Shown one piece after another: positions 1 through 7,110 of a DNA stretch of 53,248 bases. A model generated the notes under the pieces. The model did no database searches, was not told where the DNA came from, and was given only the letters and a program-made list of their open reading frames with translations. How positions within the stretch are numbered: the stretch's first letter is position 1; each line of letters opens with the position of its first letter. Location: positions 1 through 53,248 of the forward strand of contig JAJZZD010000007.1 in NCBI GenBank assembly GCA_021797745.1, read 5' to 3'. This DNA comes from Microcaldota archaeon (GTDB taxonomy: Archaea > Micrarchaeota > Micrarchaeia > Micrarchaeales > CABMGC01). A program made the translations under genes and the position numbers.

Positions 1-261
1 TTTTTTCTTCCACTTCTTTCCAAATACTCCGCCTTGTCATGCATCTTAGCTGCGTCTATTCTGTAGCTTTCTGATTTTTTTTGCTATGTCATATGGCAGA
101 TTGAACTGCAATCGATATCCCTTTACCATAAAATCTGCTGCTTTTACAAGATGCCTGCGGCCGTGCTCCTGCCACCAACCAACTTCATACTTTGCCAGAA
201 GTTTTGCCTTTTTTGAATCCATTGCAGCACCATACGCATCATATAGAATCTGGATTATCAT
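1..261 (-). CDS. Small charged protein, frame broken at poly-A run, cut by left edge
   Basis: A reading frame starts at the ATG at 261, overlapping the last tRNA base, and continues as a helical, basic and aromatic protein (motif AKYEVGWWQEHGRRH) until a TAA at 46-48. Just before that end, an 8-nt A run (T run at 75-82 on plus) lies inside the codons for AKK. Removing one A moves translation into another frame that stays open to base 1 and reads SESYRIDAAKMHDKAEYLER, a typical charged helical sequence. I infer one longer gene, extending past the window, with a frameshift in the homopolymer: slippage, mutation or sequencing error. Function not recognised. No Shine-Dalgarno is visible; it may be co-transcribed with the tRNA. 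Confidence 0.55.
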
Positions 262-369
262 GCGAGAGCCGGGATTTGAACCCGGGTCTTTGCCTTGCCT
301 TGTTTTGCTGAAGCTTTTTTAAATGCTTCATTGGAGGGGCAAAGTCCTACCAGGCTAGACTACTCTCGC
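262..369 (-). tRNA. tRNA-Gly(UCC) with a 36-nt intron
   Basis: The minus strand folds as a tRNA: acceptor GCGAGAG/CTCTCGC perfectly paired, D arm GTCT...GGAC, T arm CCGGG-TTCAAAT-CCCGG. The anticodon stem TTGCC/GGCAA is interrupted by extra sequence. With a canonical 37/38 insertion the intron is 296-331 (36 nt, with an internal TGAAGC/GCTTCA hairpin) and the mature tRNA is 72 nt. The anticodon is TCC at 333-335. Position 33 is then C rather than the nearly invariant U. The sequence GGCAA occurs twice at the 3' side, so the exact splice site is uncertain. CCA is not encoded. Confidence 0.85.
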
Positions 370-466
370 CTATGCGATGTGCATTGTAAAATGCATTGCA
401 AGTTCTATTAATAGCAATGCATTCCTTTTATATTTTGTTGCACAAAATAGCAAATTGTGCGTATTA

Positions 467-640
467 ATGACTGAAATAGTTATATTATCAAAAGCCAACG
501 GTTCTAACCACGTGATAGTTGATGGCGAGCTCAAATGCAAGCTATGCAGATGCGGCCAATCGAAGAACAAACCATTCTGCGACGGTTCCCATCATGCAAT
601 AAATTTCCAAGCAGAGGAAAAAGAAACCAAAATCCTTTAA
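467..640 (+). CDS. CDGSH-type iron-sulfur protein
   Basis: This is a 57-aa protein containing the complete CDGSH 2Fe-2S signature CRCGQSKNKPFCDGSH, with three Cys and one His ligand near its C terminus. Family members are small redox or iron-sulfur transfer proteins (mitoNEET-like); the archaeal role is unknown. I chose the ATG at 467 (MTEIVIL) because the longer upstream reading (from 377) is hydrophobic and unlike the family. The gene sits alone between a tRNA and a peptidase gene and is followed by a strong hairpin at 667-692. Confidence 0.85.
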   Translation: MTEIVILSKANGSNHVIVDGELKCKLCRCGQSKNKPFCDGSHHAINFQAEEKETKIL

Positions 641-666
641 ACCACGTTCGTACGAGCTGATGTATA

Positions 667-692
667 TGCACGGATATTTTATTATCCGTGCA
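667..692. terminator. 10-bp perfect hairpin downstream of the CDGSH gene
   Basis: TGCACGGATA and TATCCGTGCA form a perfect 10-bp stem with a 6-nt TTTTAT loop, 26 nt after the CDGSH stop and just before the TATA-like element (about 705-716) of the next gene. It could end the upstream transcript or be an operator for the peptidase gene. No U tract follows it, so a simple intrinsic terminator is not certain. Confidence 0.5.
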
Positions 693-746
693 AAACCTGC
701 GCAATAATTATATATGTCCGGAACGTAGCTCATATCGAATGTTTTT

Positions 747-1976
747 ATGGCCATGAACTTATTCACTCTTGATAGCGGTTTGAAAGTAGCCATAAACTCA
801 GCACCGCAATTCGAAACGGTAGGTGTTTCTGTAGGCGTGAACTGCGGTTCGATGGATGAAAATCCAAAATTAAACGGCTCGGCGCACTACCTTGAGCATA
901 TGCTGTTCAAGGGCACAAAAAGGCGCACTTGGAAGCAGATAGCAGAGGAGGTAAGAAATTTAGGTATGACGCAGAGTGCATTTACCGGAAAAGAAAACAC
1001 TATTTACTACATCCAAGCTTACAAAGGTTATTTTGGCAATGCTGTTGATTTACTATCAGACATGCTGACAAACTCGGTGTTCCCTGAAAAAGAATTTCTG
1101 CTTGAACGCGGACCTGTTATTAACGAAAATATGAAGAGAAATGATAATAGCCAATGGTTTTTCTATGATTTTCTGCCAATGGCTTTGTATGACAAATATC
1201 CTGCCAAGCGATCTGTTAGCGGGGATGCATCCGTGATTAACAAAATACAGCTGAAAGATATTCTCAAACTCTATAAAAATTATTACAACCCCGGAAATAT
1301 GGTAGTATCAGTTTATGGAGGGATAAATATGGAAAAATCATTAGATGCGATAGAAAACGCATTTTCTGATTTCAGCAGAAAATCCTCCGTACCTAAACGT
1401 TATCCGTGCAGGGAAAAACAGGAACTAAGAGAAATAGTCATAGGAAAAAAAGGCATTAAGCAGGCAAGGATCGGCATTGGATTTAAGACAAAGGGTTTTT
1501 CCGATGCAAGCATGCCAGAATACCTTTCGCTGTTGGCTCTTTCAGAGGTGGCGACACGCAGGATATTCGATTCAGTGAGGGAGGAAAGAGGCCTTTCGTA
1601 CGATCCATTTGCGTATTATAACTCAAACAAAATGTTTGGCTTCATAGCAGCGTCTTCTGGGATAAAACCCAAAGATCAGGACACTGCAAAAGACATAATT
1701 CTAAAAGAATTTGAAAAGCTGCATGACGGCGAGATTGGCAAGGATGAATTGAAAAGCAGGATAAACGGGCTAAGCATAAGATATAGGACCTACAAAGAAT
1801 CGACTTTAGGAATGTCAGTTTCAATCGCATCAAATTATCTGACTTATGGTAACCCATTCTTGATGGATAAACTGCCAGACATGATTAAAAAAGTAACCCT
1901 CGACGATGTAAAGAAATACGCAGCACAATACATTGACGTAGACAAGTACGGCCTGGTTATGCTGAAGCCTGAATAG
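747..1976 (+). CDS. M16 family zinc metallopeptidase (processing peptidase-like)
   Basis: This 409-aa protein has the inverted zinc motif HXXEH as HYLEH at residues 47-51 and the third zinc ligand Glu in VINEN (E127), 76 residues downstream as in active M16 enzymes. The C-terminal half has the second M16 domain, with the R/Y region of the type REERGLSYDPFAYY near residue 278. M16 enzymes cut peptides in a clamshell chamber, and those of about 400 aa act as dimers of half-clamshells. The start at 747 follows an AT-rich TATA-like element near 705-716; ATG 753 is an alternative. A VOC gene follows 11 nt downstream. Confidence 0.93.
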   Translation: MAMNLFTLDSGLKVAINSAPQFETVGVSVGVNCGSMDENPKLNGSAHYLEHMLFKGTKRRTWKQIAEEVRNLGMTQSAFTGKENTIYYIQAYKGYFGNAVDLLSDMLTNSVFPEKEFLLERGPVINENMKRNDNSQWFFYDFLPMALYDKYPAKRSVSGDASVINKIQLKDILKLYKNYYNPGNMVVSVYGGINMEKSLDAIENAFSDFSRKSSVPKRYPCREKQELREIVIGKKGIKQARIGIGFKTKGFSDASMPEYLSLLALSEVATRRIFDSVREERGLSYDPFAYYNSNKMFGFIAASSGIKPKDQDTAKDIILKEFEKLHDGEIGKDELKSRINGLSIRYRTYKESTLGMSVSIASNYLTYGNPFLMDKLPDMIKKVTLDDVKKYAAQYIDVDKYGLVMLKPE

Positions 1977-1987
1977 CGGTAATTCAA

Positions 1988-2422
1988 ATGAAAGCGTTTC
2001 CTGACCATATGACAATAAACGTATCTGACGCAAAGAAATCGCTGCCATTTTACAGCGACCTTTTGCTGCTGTTAGGATACAAAATAGTGTCCCGTCACGC
2101 CAATTCTCTGGGGTTCAGCAATGGGACTCTTGACATATGGGTCTCGCAGACAGAGAGCAAGTATCTGAACAGAAAATTCCACAGGAAAGCGACGGGCCTG
2201 AATCACCTATGTTTCAGGGTTGCATCCCAAAAAGCAGTGGATGAATTTACAAAAAAGTTTTTGATTAAAAAGAGGCTGAAGCCCCTGTACAACAGCCCAC
2301 GCATATTTCCCCAGTACACAAAAGGATACTATGCGGTGTATTTCGAGGACCCTGATAGAATAAAAATCGAAGTGTCGCATATTCCGCATCGCTACGTAAA
2401 ATCAAATTGGCCGGAAAGCTAG
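1988..2422 (+). CDS. VOC (glyoxalase/dioxygenase) superfamily protein
   Basis: This 144-aa protein has the paired beta-alpha-beta-beta-beta modules of the vicinal oxygen chelate fold. The N-terminal strand DHMTINVSDAKKSLPFYSDLL carries a His near position 7, a second candidate ligand is H73 in GLNHLCFRV, and a Glu lies in the final strand IKIEVSH (near 128). Members are metal-dependent lyases, dioxygenases or resistance proteins, and the substrate cannot be told from sequence. It lies 11 nt after the M16 gene and is probably co-transcribed with it. Confidence 0.8.
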   Translation: MKAFPDHMTINVSDAKKSLPFYSDLLLLLGYKIVSRHANSLGFSNGTLDIWVSQTESKYLNRKFHRKATGLNHLCFRVASQKAVDEFTKKFLIKKRLKPLYNSPRIFPQYTKGYYAVYFEDPDRIKIEVSHIPHRYVKSNWPES

Positions 2423-2504
2423 CGGGCCTATCAAAAACTTCATGCGAGCGCCTCCCGCAGTGCTTAAAGTAAGCACATATTTTGATTGTAACTGCTATTT
2501 TGGT

Positions 2505-2618
2505 TTAATACATCTTCCTAAAACCGCTTTTTGTCCAAAACTCTTTCAGGGACATATTCACCAACCTTGATTTACTCTGCGAATATTCATTACTTATGTC
2601 AAGGTCTTGCAGGTTCAC
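2505..2618 (-). CDS. Possible 37-aa protein translationally coupled to the GrpB-like gene
   Basis: A GTG at 2618 overlaps the TGA stop of the GrpB-like gene (GTGA junction) and opens a 37-codon frame with a balanced, charged composition (begins NLQDLDISNEYSQSKSRL, ends FWTKSGFRKMY). The same frame is also open for some distance upstream inside the GrpB gene, so a +1 extension is an alternative reading. No function is recognisable. Coding status rests only on composition and the overlap. Confidence 0.35.
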   Translation of the reverse strand: MNLQDLDISNEYSQSKSRLVNMSLKEFWTKSGFRKMY

Positions 2619-3124
2619 ACCATTAATTTTCTGAAAAATTTGCCCTTGACCCTCTTGTAAGCTACCATTGATTTTCCATTCATGCTGCGCTTTAGCTCAT
2701 CATATTCTTCTCTGACTCTTTTTGACTTTTGGATTTTGACAGTTTTCCTAAAATAATTTATCATGCTGCTTCCTTCTTTGACGACGTGCAAATCAATATC
2801 CATTCCTTTGAACATTTTATGTGTGTATGCGACATTTCCTATTATTGCTTTCTTTTTAAATCCTAACTTCTTGCACTGCTTAAGCGCCTCGTTGACGTTA
2901 TCAGTAATAAGCATGATGTCCAATTCCTTCTTTCCTCCGATACGCACAGCCGCCGAGCCGATTAATTCCACACGCTTAGATATAGGGCGCAACTCTTTCT
3001 TACATGCTGAAAATATTTTGTCATAGCCTGTATCGAATGAATAATACTTGAATTTTTTGCCGGGCGCGGCATGCTTAAGTTTCTGCATATGCTTATTAAA
3101 GAAAACTACATTTAAAATCTGCAT
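2615..3124 (-). CDS. GrpB/UPF0157-like nucleotidyltransferase-fold protein
   Basis: This is a 169-aa protein. The segment ELIGSAAVRIGGKKELDIML resembles the GrpB motif (h-h-G-S-T-A-V-P-G ... P-x-I-D-I), and the following D-x-D in GMDIDLHVV fits the second acidic motif of the Pol-beta nucleotidyltransferase fold. The start at the ATG at 3124 is chosen because the longer frame runs into the tRNA-Gly gene at 3199-3271. The substrate is unknown. A possible small coupled ORF follows. Confidence 0.65.
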   Translation of the reverse strand: MQILNVVFFNKHMQKLKHAAPGKKFKYYSFDTGYDKIFSACKKELRPISKRVELIGSAAVRIGGKKELDIMLITDNVNEALKQCKKLGFKKKAIIGNVAYTHKMFKGMDIDLHVVKEGSSMINYFRKTVKIQKSKRVREEYDELKRSMNGKSMVAYKRVKGKFFRKLMV

Positions 3125-3199
3125 GCCTTCAATCTTTAATTCTGTTGTTCGGCTTTGAAATCCCTTGCGGTTGCATAATTTGTTGGAAAGAAAAAGTAT

Positions 3200-3271
3200 G
3201 CGAGTGCCGGGATTTGAACCCGGGTTACTGCCTTGGCAAGGCAATGTCCTACCAGGCTAGACTACGCTCGC
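3200..3271 (-). tRNA. tRNA-Gly(GCC)
   Basis: This is an intronless tRNA on minus: D arm GTCT...GGAC, anticodon stem TTGCC/GGCAG, loop TTGCCAA giving anticodon GCC, T arm CCGGG-TTCAAAT-CCCGG, discriminator A at 3199. The acceptor halves GCGAGCG and CACTCGC pair except for a C-A mismatch at position 6-67. It is nearly identical to the intron-containing tRNA-Gly at 262-369 outside the anticodon region. CCA is not encoded. Confidence 0.95.
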
Positions 3272-3318
3272 ACGTTGTTGAATATGTGAATAAAGGTTTT
3301 AATTACTTAGCGGCGTGT

Positions 3319-4110
3319 TTACCCCTTTGCGCTCGTGTAGCTTCTCATGAGTAGGTAAAACGCCTTGTAGCATGCAACTGAAATTGCTATGCAAAATACC
3401 GCAGAACCGTAGAATAATGTGGCATTGAAGCCGCCGAACAGCAGCACCGATGGATAGTAATAGGCGAAGCCTATTGGTATGACTGTTGAGAAAAGGCCTG
3501 CGACTACGAACCCGTATGCCGAAATCGGATAGTTAGAAGCCTCCCCGATGAAGTTGACCATGCGCCATATGAAAGTGCCCCGTCTAAAGTATTTGTAAGC
3601 GAGTGCGGTTAGCATAAGAAGAAACATTGCATACGCTATCGTGCCCAGTGATAGCAAAACTAGATAGTAGAGAAGCAGCTGAGCACTGAGCTGCAAGTGC
3701 AATGCGGCAAATGCCATCAGAGCAATGGCTCCGATTATTGTGGGCGCGGCTATAACATCTCCGTATTCCACCATAAGCAGCGTAAGCAGTCCATACGGCC
3801 TTGTAAATATCTTATCAGCGCTTCCGTAAAGAAGCCCGTCTATTATGTTTGAAGCGTCTGCGAAGTACCATGCCATTCCCATCGCTGCGCTGGCAGTAGC
3901 AGCAAGGAAAATTAATTGATAGTAGCTCCAGCCGGCTATGCCTGATGAAATTGAGTATATCACCGTTATTGTCACAAGCGGATATATTACGTTGAATGAA
4001 CTGGCCACGATCCATACAAATGCCTGAAGCCTATACGTAAGGAACGAAAGCCACTTGTACTTTTGGCTTATCAGCAAATACATTATGTTTTCCTTTATTT
4101 GGTCAAACAT
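3319..4110 (-). CDS. ABC-2 type exporter permease (second subunit)
   Basis: This 263-aa protein has about six hydrophobic membrane segments and an N-terminal interfacial helix (MFDQIKENIMYLLISQKYKW), the form seen in the ABC2_membrane_6/DUF990 family. Its ATG directly abuts the stop of the first permease (TAA-ATG at 4113-4108), so it is the last gene of a three-gene operon: ATPase, permease 1, permease 2. The two permeases probably form a heterodimer. The substrate is unknown. Confidence 0.85.
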   Translation of the reverse strand: MFDQIKENIMYLLISQKYKWLSFLTYRLQAFVWIVASSFNVIYPLVTITVIYSISSGIAGWSYYQLIFLAATASAAMGMAWYFADASNIIDGLLYGSADKIFTRPYGLLTLLMVEYGDVIAAPTIIGAIALMAFAALHLQLSAQLLLYYLVLLSLGTIAYAMFLLMLTALAYKYFRRGTFIWRMVNFIGEASNYPISAYGFVVAGLFSTVIPIGFAYYYPSVLLFGGFNATLFYGSAVFCIAISVACYKAFYLLMRSYTSAKG

Positions 4111-4923
4111 TTAACCACCTGCGCTTGTTATATTTTTTCTGGCACGGTTCCATAAATAGGAAACCAATGCAGCAAATGGAATTATCCAAAGTAGCGTCAC
4201 GATCATGCTGTTCGCCGCGCTCTGCATGCTTATCGTGCCCAGAAGCGTGGATATTGGAGTGTAAAAAACCATCGGCATCGGTGTAAGAAAAATTATGTTC
4301 TGCACCGCGCTAGGATAAAAATTAAGAGGAAGAACAGCTCCGCCAAGCAGCCCGATTACTGCATATGCGACCCAGCTCAGTCCCCATATGTGAGTGAAGT
4401 AAATTGCAGCCATACCTATGAGAAACATGAGTATGAACAAAAATATGTTTCCGAGTATTATTTCTCCCACAAACAGAAGTGCAGTAGTAGGACTAACCGA
4501 TACATGTGCAAGAAGCAAACCTATGATCAATATTGGTATTCCGATGAATATTATGAATATGAACATATCGCCGAACGAATTTAGCACAAGCTGGGTAATG
4601 TAATTGACAGGTCTAACGAGACTAGACGCTATCGTTCCTTCCCTTATGTCATCCTGCATCGTTATATGCACTTCCGATGAAATGAACAGCGACATTGCAG
4701 CTACAAGGAAGAAATATGCATAAACGAACGGAAGCGTGAGTCCATTGAGCGAATTAGCCCCGGAACTCGCGAATATCACTGTCCATACAAATATAAGAAG
4801 GAGCGCAGTTGAGATCCTGAAGATGAGCGACAAGGCAATGTCTGTCTTGTAGTGCATCGACGATTTCAGCGAAGCTAGGAATACGGCATAATACTCTTCC
4901 AGTTTTCTAAATTGTGTCCGCAT
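4111..4923 (-). CDS. ABC-2 type exporter permease (first subunit)
   Basis: This is a 270-aa membrane protein with about six transmembrane segments. After an amphipathic N terminus (RTQFRKLEEYYAVFLASLKS) it has the family's cytoplasmic loop DIREGTIASSLVRPVNY between TM2 and TM3, as in DUF990-type permeases. I chose the ATG at 4923, 4 nt after the ATPase stop, over an upstream in-frame ATG that would overlap the ATPase gene. It probably pairs with the next permease. Confidence 0.85.
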   Translation of the reverse strand: MRTQFRKLEEYYAVFLASLKSSMHYKTDIALSLIFRISTALLLIFVWTVIFASSGANSLNGLTLPFVYAYFFLVAAMSLFISSEVHITMQDDIREGTIASSLVRPVNYITQLVLNSFGDMFIFIIFIGIPILIIGLLLAHVSVSPTTALLFVGEIILGNIFLFILMFLIGMAAIYFTHIWGLSWVAYAVIGLLGGAVLPLNFYPSAVQNIIFLTPMPMVFYTPISTLLGTISMQSAANSMIVTLLWIIPFAALVSYLWNRARKNITSAGG

Positions 4924-4927
4924 GGGC

Positions 4928-5926
4928 TCAATCCATTTCCTTATTTGCTTTTCTCCTGTCGTATGACTTAAACAATTTTGAGAGCACATAATTCATTCCG
5001 GGATCAGTTATTTTATAATCCAGTATATCGTCATTCCCCAACAGTTCCATAAATTTTTTAGACTTTATGCCTTCCTTTTCAATTTCGAGCCTGACGAAAC
5101 CGTTTTCACTGTTCAGTATCCTTCCAAATCTGCTAAAGTTTATTCTACTCCCCGGAGTGAAGAATATGTCAACATGTCTCTTGTCTCCAAACAGTTTTTC
5201 TAATTCTTCTCTTTTCCCGTCAAACATTTTTCTGCCCTTGTCTAGAATTATGACGCGCTGGGCTATCATTATGTCCTCCACTATGTGCGTTGTCAGCACA
5301 AATGTCGTTCCCTGCGACTGCATTTCAAGTATCACTTTTCTGAGTGCAAGTTTTGATGGCAAATCCACGCCAATAGTGGGCTCATCCAGAAATACTATTC
5401 TGGGCGCATGCAGTACCGAAGCCACAAAATTGCACTTCATTTGCTCGCCCAGCGACAGCTGTCTGGCCTGGCGTTTGTACACCTTCTCCAAATTCAGCGC
5501 TTTTACAAAGTACTTGAGCCTTTTCCTGAACATGCTCTCAGGTATGTGATGAATATGTCTCATAAACTCGAACGTGTCGATCGCAGGCAGGTTCCAGTAT
5601 AACTGGCTGTGCGCACCCAGTACGACGCCGATCTGACTTGCTAGCTTGATCCTGTCTTTCCAGGGATCCATGCCAAGAACGCGTGCCCTGCCAGAATCAG
5701 GGAACAGAATGCCCATTAATATCTTTATCATTGTTGACTTTCCGCTTCCGTTCCTGCCCAAAAGTGCCGCCAGCTCGCCTCCCTTCACCGAAAAGCTGAC
5801 GTTTGTAAGCGCTTTTTTGAAATACTGTTTCCTGAACAGAGAAGCAACGATTCCTCTGCCCTTTGTCTCATATGTCTTGAATCTCTTATTTACATTGTCT
5901 ACTTGAATAACGACATTGTCTTGCAT
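4928..5926 (-). CDS. ABC exporter ATPase
   Basis: This 332-aa ATPase has Walker A GRNGSGKST (57-65), signature LSLGEQMKCN, Walker B IVFLDEPTIGVD and the H-loop in LTTHIVED. The Q-loop is VVLGAHSQLYW and the C-terminal extension of about 90 aa is typical of DUF990-linked exporters. The ATG at 5926 is supported by a ribosome site AGGTG about 7 nt upstream; the longer frame from 5965 lacks one. The gene heads the operon with the two permeases. The substrate is unknown. Confidence 0.92.
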   Translation of the reverse strand: MQDNVVIQVDNVNKRFKTYETKGRGIVASLFRKQYFKKALTNVSFSVKGGELAALLGRNGSGKSTMIKILMGILFPDSGRARVLGMDPWKDRIKLASQIGVVLGAHSQLYWNLPAIDTFEFMRHIHHIPESMFRKRLKYFVKALNLEKVYKRQARQLSLGEQMKCNFVASVLHAPRIVFLDEPTIGVDLPSKLALRKVILEMQSQGTTFVLTTHIVEDIMIAQRVIILDKGRKMFDGKREELEKLFGDKRHVDIFFTPGSRINFSRFGRILNSENGFVRLEIEKEGIKSKKFMELLGNDDILDYKITDPGMNYVLSKLFKSYDRRKANKEMD

Positions 5927-6043
5927 AACAACACCTATTTGACGCATGGCCCTTGCCACACGCAAAAAACAAACTGACTTTTTATGGAATTAACTGCTGC
6001 AGAGCTAACACTCTATGCGAGAATTAGTAATTTTTGGATCATG

Positions 6044-6175
6044 TTAGCACCACGAACTACTTACTATTAAGACACACTCGTGATTTAATAATCTTTGTCT
6101 GTCTTCCCTGTCTTCTGCCAATTTTGATGCAATTCGATAAACCGTTTGTTTCAAATCGTCTGTTGACATTTTCAT
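6044..6175 (-). CDS. Possible 43-aa small protein
   Basis: Between the exporter operon and the P1-like gene the minus strand encodes 43 codons beginning MKMSTDDLKQTVYRIASKLA and continuing with an acidic/basic helical stretch (EDREDRQRLL) before a short hydrophobic end. The composition is coding-like through about residue 35. The palindromic TATA box at 6183-6190 is too close to act from its own strand at the usual spacing, so the promoter is unclear. An internal ATG at 6169 is an alternative start. Confidence 0.4.
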   Translation of the reverse strand: MKMSTDDLKQTVYRIASKLAEDREDRQRLLNHECVLIVSSSWC

Positions 6176-6182
6176 AATTATG

Positions 6183-6190
6183 TTTATAAA
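6183..6190 (+). promoter_or_regulatory. TATA box of the P1-like gene
   Basis: TTTATAAA lies about 30 nt upstream of the expected start near 6214-6218, giving a leader of about 20-25 nt that consists almost wholly of the G-rich element before the ATG at 6239. Confidence 0.55.
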
Positions 6191-6216
6191 GGGAAAAAGT
6201 CACAATTATATTGTAA

Positions 6217-6245
6217 GGTGCGTGGTGGGGAATAAAATATGGCTG
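6217..6245 (+). promoter_or_regulatory. G-rich leader element overlapping a start codon
   Basis: The sequence TGCGTGGTGGGGAATAAAAT followed by ATGGC matches the core of the hairpins at 19537 and 19966 (GCGT-A-GGGTGGGGAAYAAAATAYGGC). CGT can pair with the ATG start codon (C-G, G-U, U-A), so if it folds, the start codon of the P1-like gene would be partly sequestered. GGTG within it may also serve as a Shine-Dalgarno sequence, which is the simpler reading for this copy. Confidence 0.45.
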
Positions 6246-6736
6246 CAGGAAAGGCATCTGAATCTGAACATGATCTTGATTCTTTTGGTTCAGATGCCGA
6301 TTCTATTTCTCTGGCTTTTTCCGCAATACTCAAATCCGTTAACTCGCTCACCACAAAGCTGCTTGCGGAGGAATCCGAATATCTACTCAGTGACAATGAG
6401 ATAAGCGCGCACATAAAAGATGGGATTGCAAAATACATATATGCTGCTGGATTTTTGAGCATGACCGGGAAGGAAATAACGAGGGAAAACATGGCCGGCT
6501 TGATAAAGGTGCTCGATGGCGAACCGGATTACGGAATGATAGACCTTTTGCTCAAGCGCGGGATAAAGAGCCATGTTGCCTATATATATGCATATTATTT
6601 CCTTCTTACCAACGGGAAGGAAGTGAACAGCGAAAACATAGCCAGTGTCTTGAAGTTTTTAGGCATTAAGCCAGAAATTAAAAGAATAACTGATATGACT
6701 GCTTTCATATCAGAATCGCAGAAGTCAAGCCTGTAA
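6239..6736 (+). CDS. Tandem ribosomal P1/P2 N-terminal-domain-like protein
   Basis: This 165-aa protein has an acidic, serine-rich N terminus (1-25), a helical segment (25-60) and two repeats that each look like the archaeal P1 (bL12-equivalent stalk) dimerisation domain: KYIYAAGFLSMTGKEITREN at 65-84 and AYIYAYYFLLTNGKEVNSEN at 114-133, each followed by the I-x-x-V/L-L-K helix. There is no alanine/glutamate hinge or GFGLF-like factor-binding tail, so it is not the ordinary stalk protein. I infer that it may bind uL10 helices or itself. The start follows a TATA box and the G-rich leader. Confidence 0.6.
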   Translation: MAAGKASESEHDLDSFGSDADSISLAFSAILKSVNSLTTKLLAEESEYLLSDNEISAHIKDGIAKYIYAAGFLSMTGKEITRENMAGLIKVLDGEPDYGMIDLLLKRGIKSHVAYIYAYYFLLTNGKEVNSENIASVLKFLGIKPEIKRITDMTAFISESQKSSL

Positions 6737-6771
6737 AATACTGATTATAGATTGGTGCTATTGCTAATCGT

Positions 6772-7101
6772 CTAAAATCTCGGTTTTTGCACTGTTTTTA
6801 TCTTCACTATAAAACTTAGATGCAATGTACATTTATAGCCAGATTTCTCCTGCAGCGTTTTAGGACAATTTATTTGCACATAGTAATTTGTCTTACATAT
6901 TTTCAAGATATTTGAAGGATTCAAGCTGCATTCTGTCGTGCTTGTTCGATTACCCGACGGAAAATTGCAGAAAAAATGCACTTTGTGGAAAAGCTGCGAA
7001 GCAGACACAATCTCGGCACTCGATGTTGAGAAGCTATTATAAAATTTAAATGATATTAATCTACGATAAAAGGCGAGTTTGCGGCAAAAAGAAATATTCA
7101 T
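6772..7101 (-). CDS. Uncertain 109-aa cysteine-containing ORF
   Basis: The 374-bp gap between the P1-like and methyltransferase genes is nearly filled by this minus-strand frame. It encodes six Cys and a C-terminal half (ICKTNYYVQINC, then SGYKCTLHLSFIVKI) that resembles a beta-rich extracellular domain. It has no signal peptide, no clear promoter and an S/N/K-rich N terminus. It may be a decayed secreted-protein gene or a chance frame. Nothing else is evident in this gap besides AT-rich promoter sequence for the next gene. Confidence 0.22.
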   Translation of the reverse strand: MNISFCRKLAFYRRLISFKFYNSFSTSSAEIVSASQLFHKVHFFCNFPSGNRTSTTECSLNPSNILKICKTNYYVQINCPKTLQEKSGYKCTLHLSFIVKIKTVQKPRF

Positions 7102-7110
7102 GCAGAAAGA

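Noticed and set aside
3145-3354. Plus-strand frame across the tRNA-Gly gene
   Set aside because: It reads through a tRNA, giving the usual EC-RDLNPGY-like translation of T-arm sequence.
5067-5549. 160-codon plus-strand frame opposite the exporter ATPase
   Set aside because: Low-complexity Ser/Leu/Phe composition, antisense to Walker and signature motifs.
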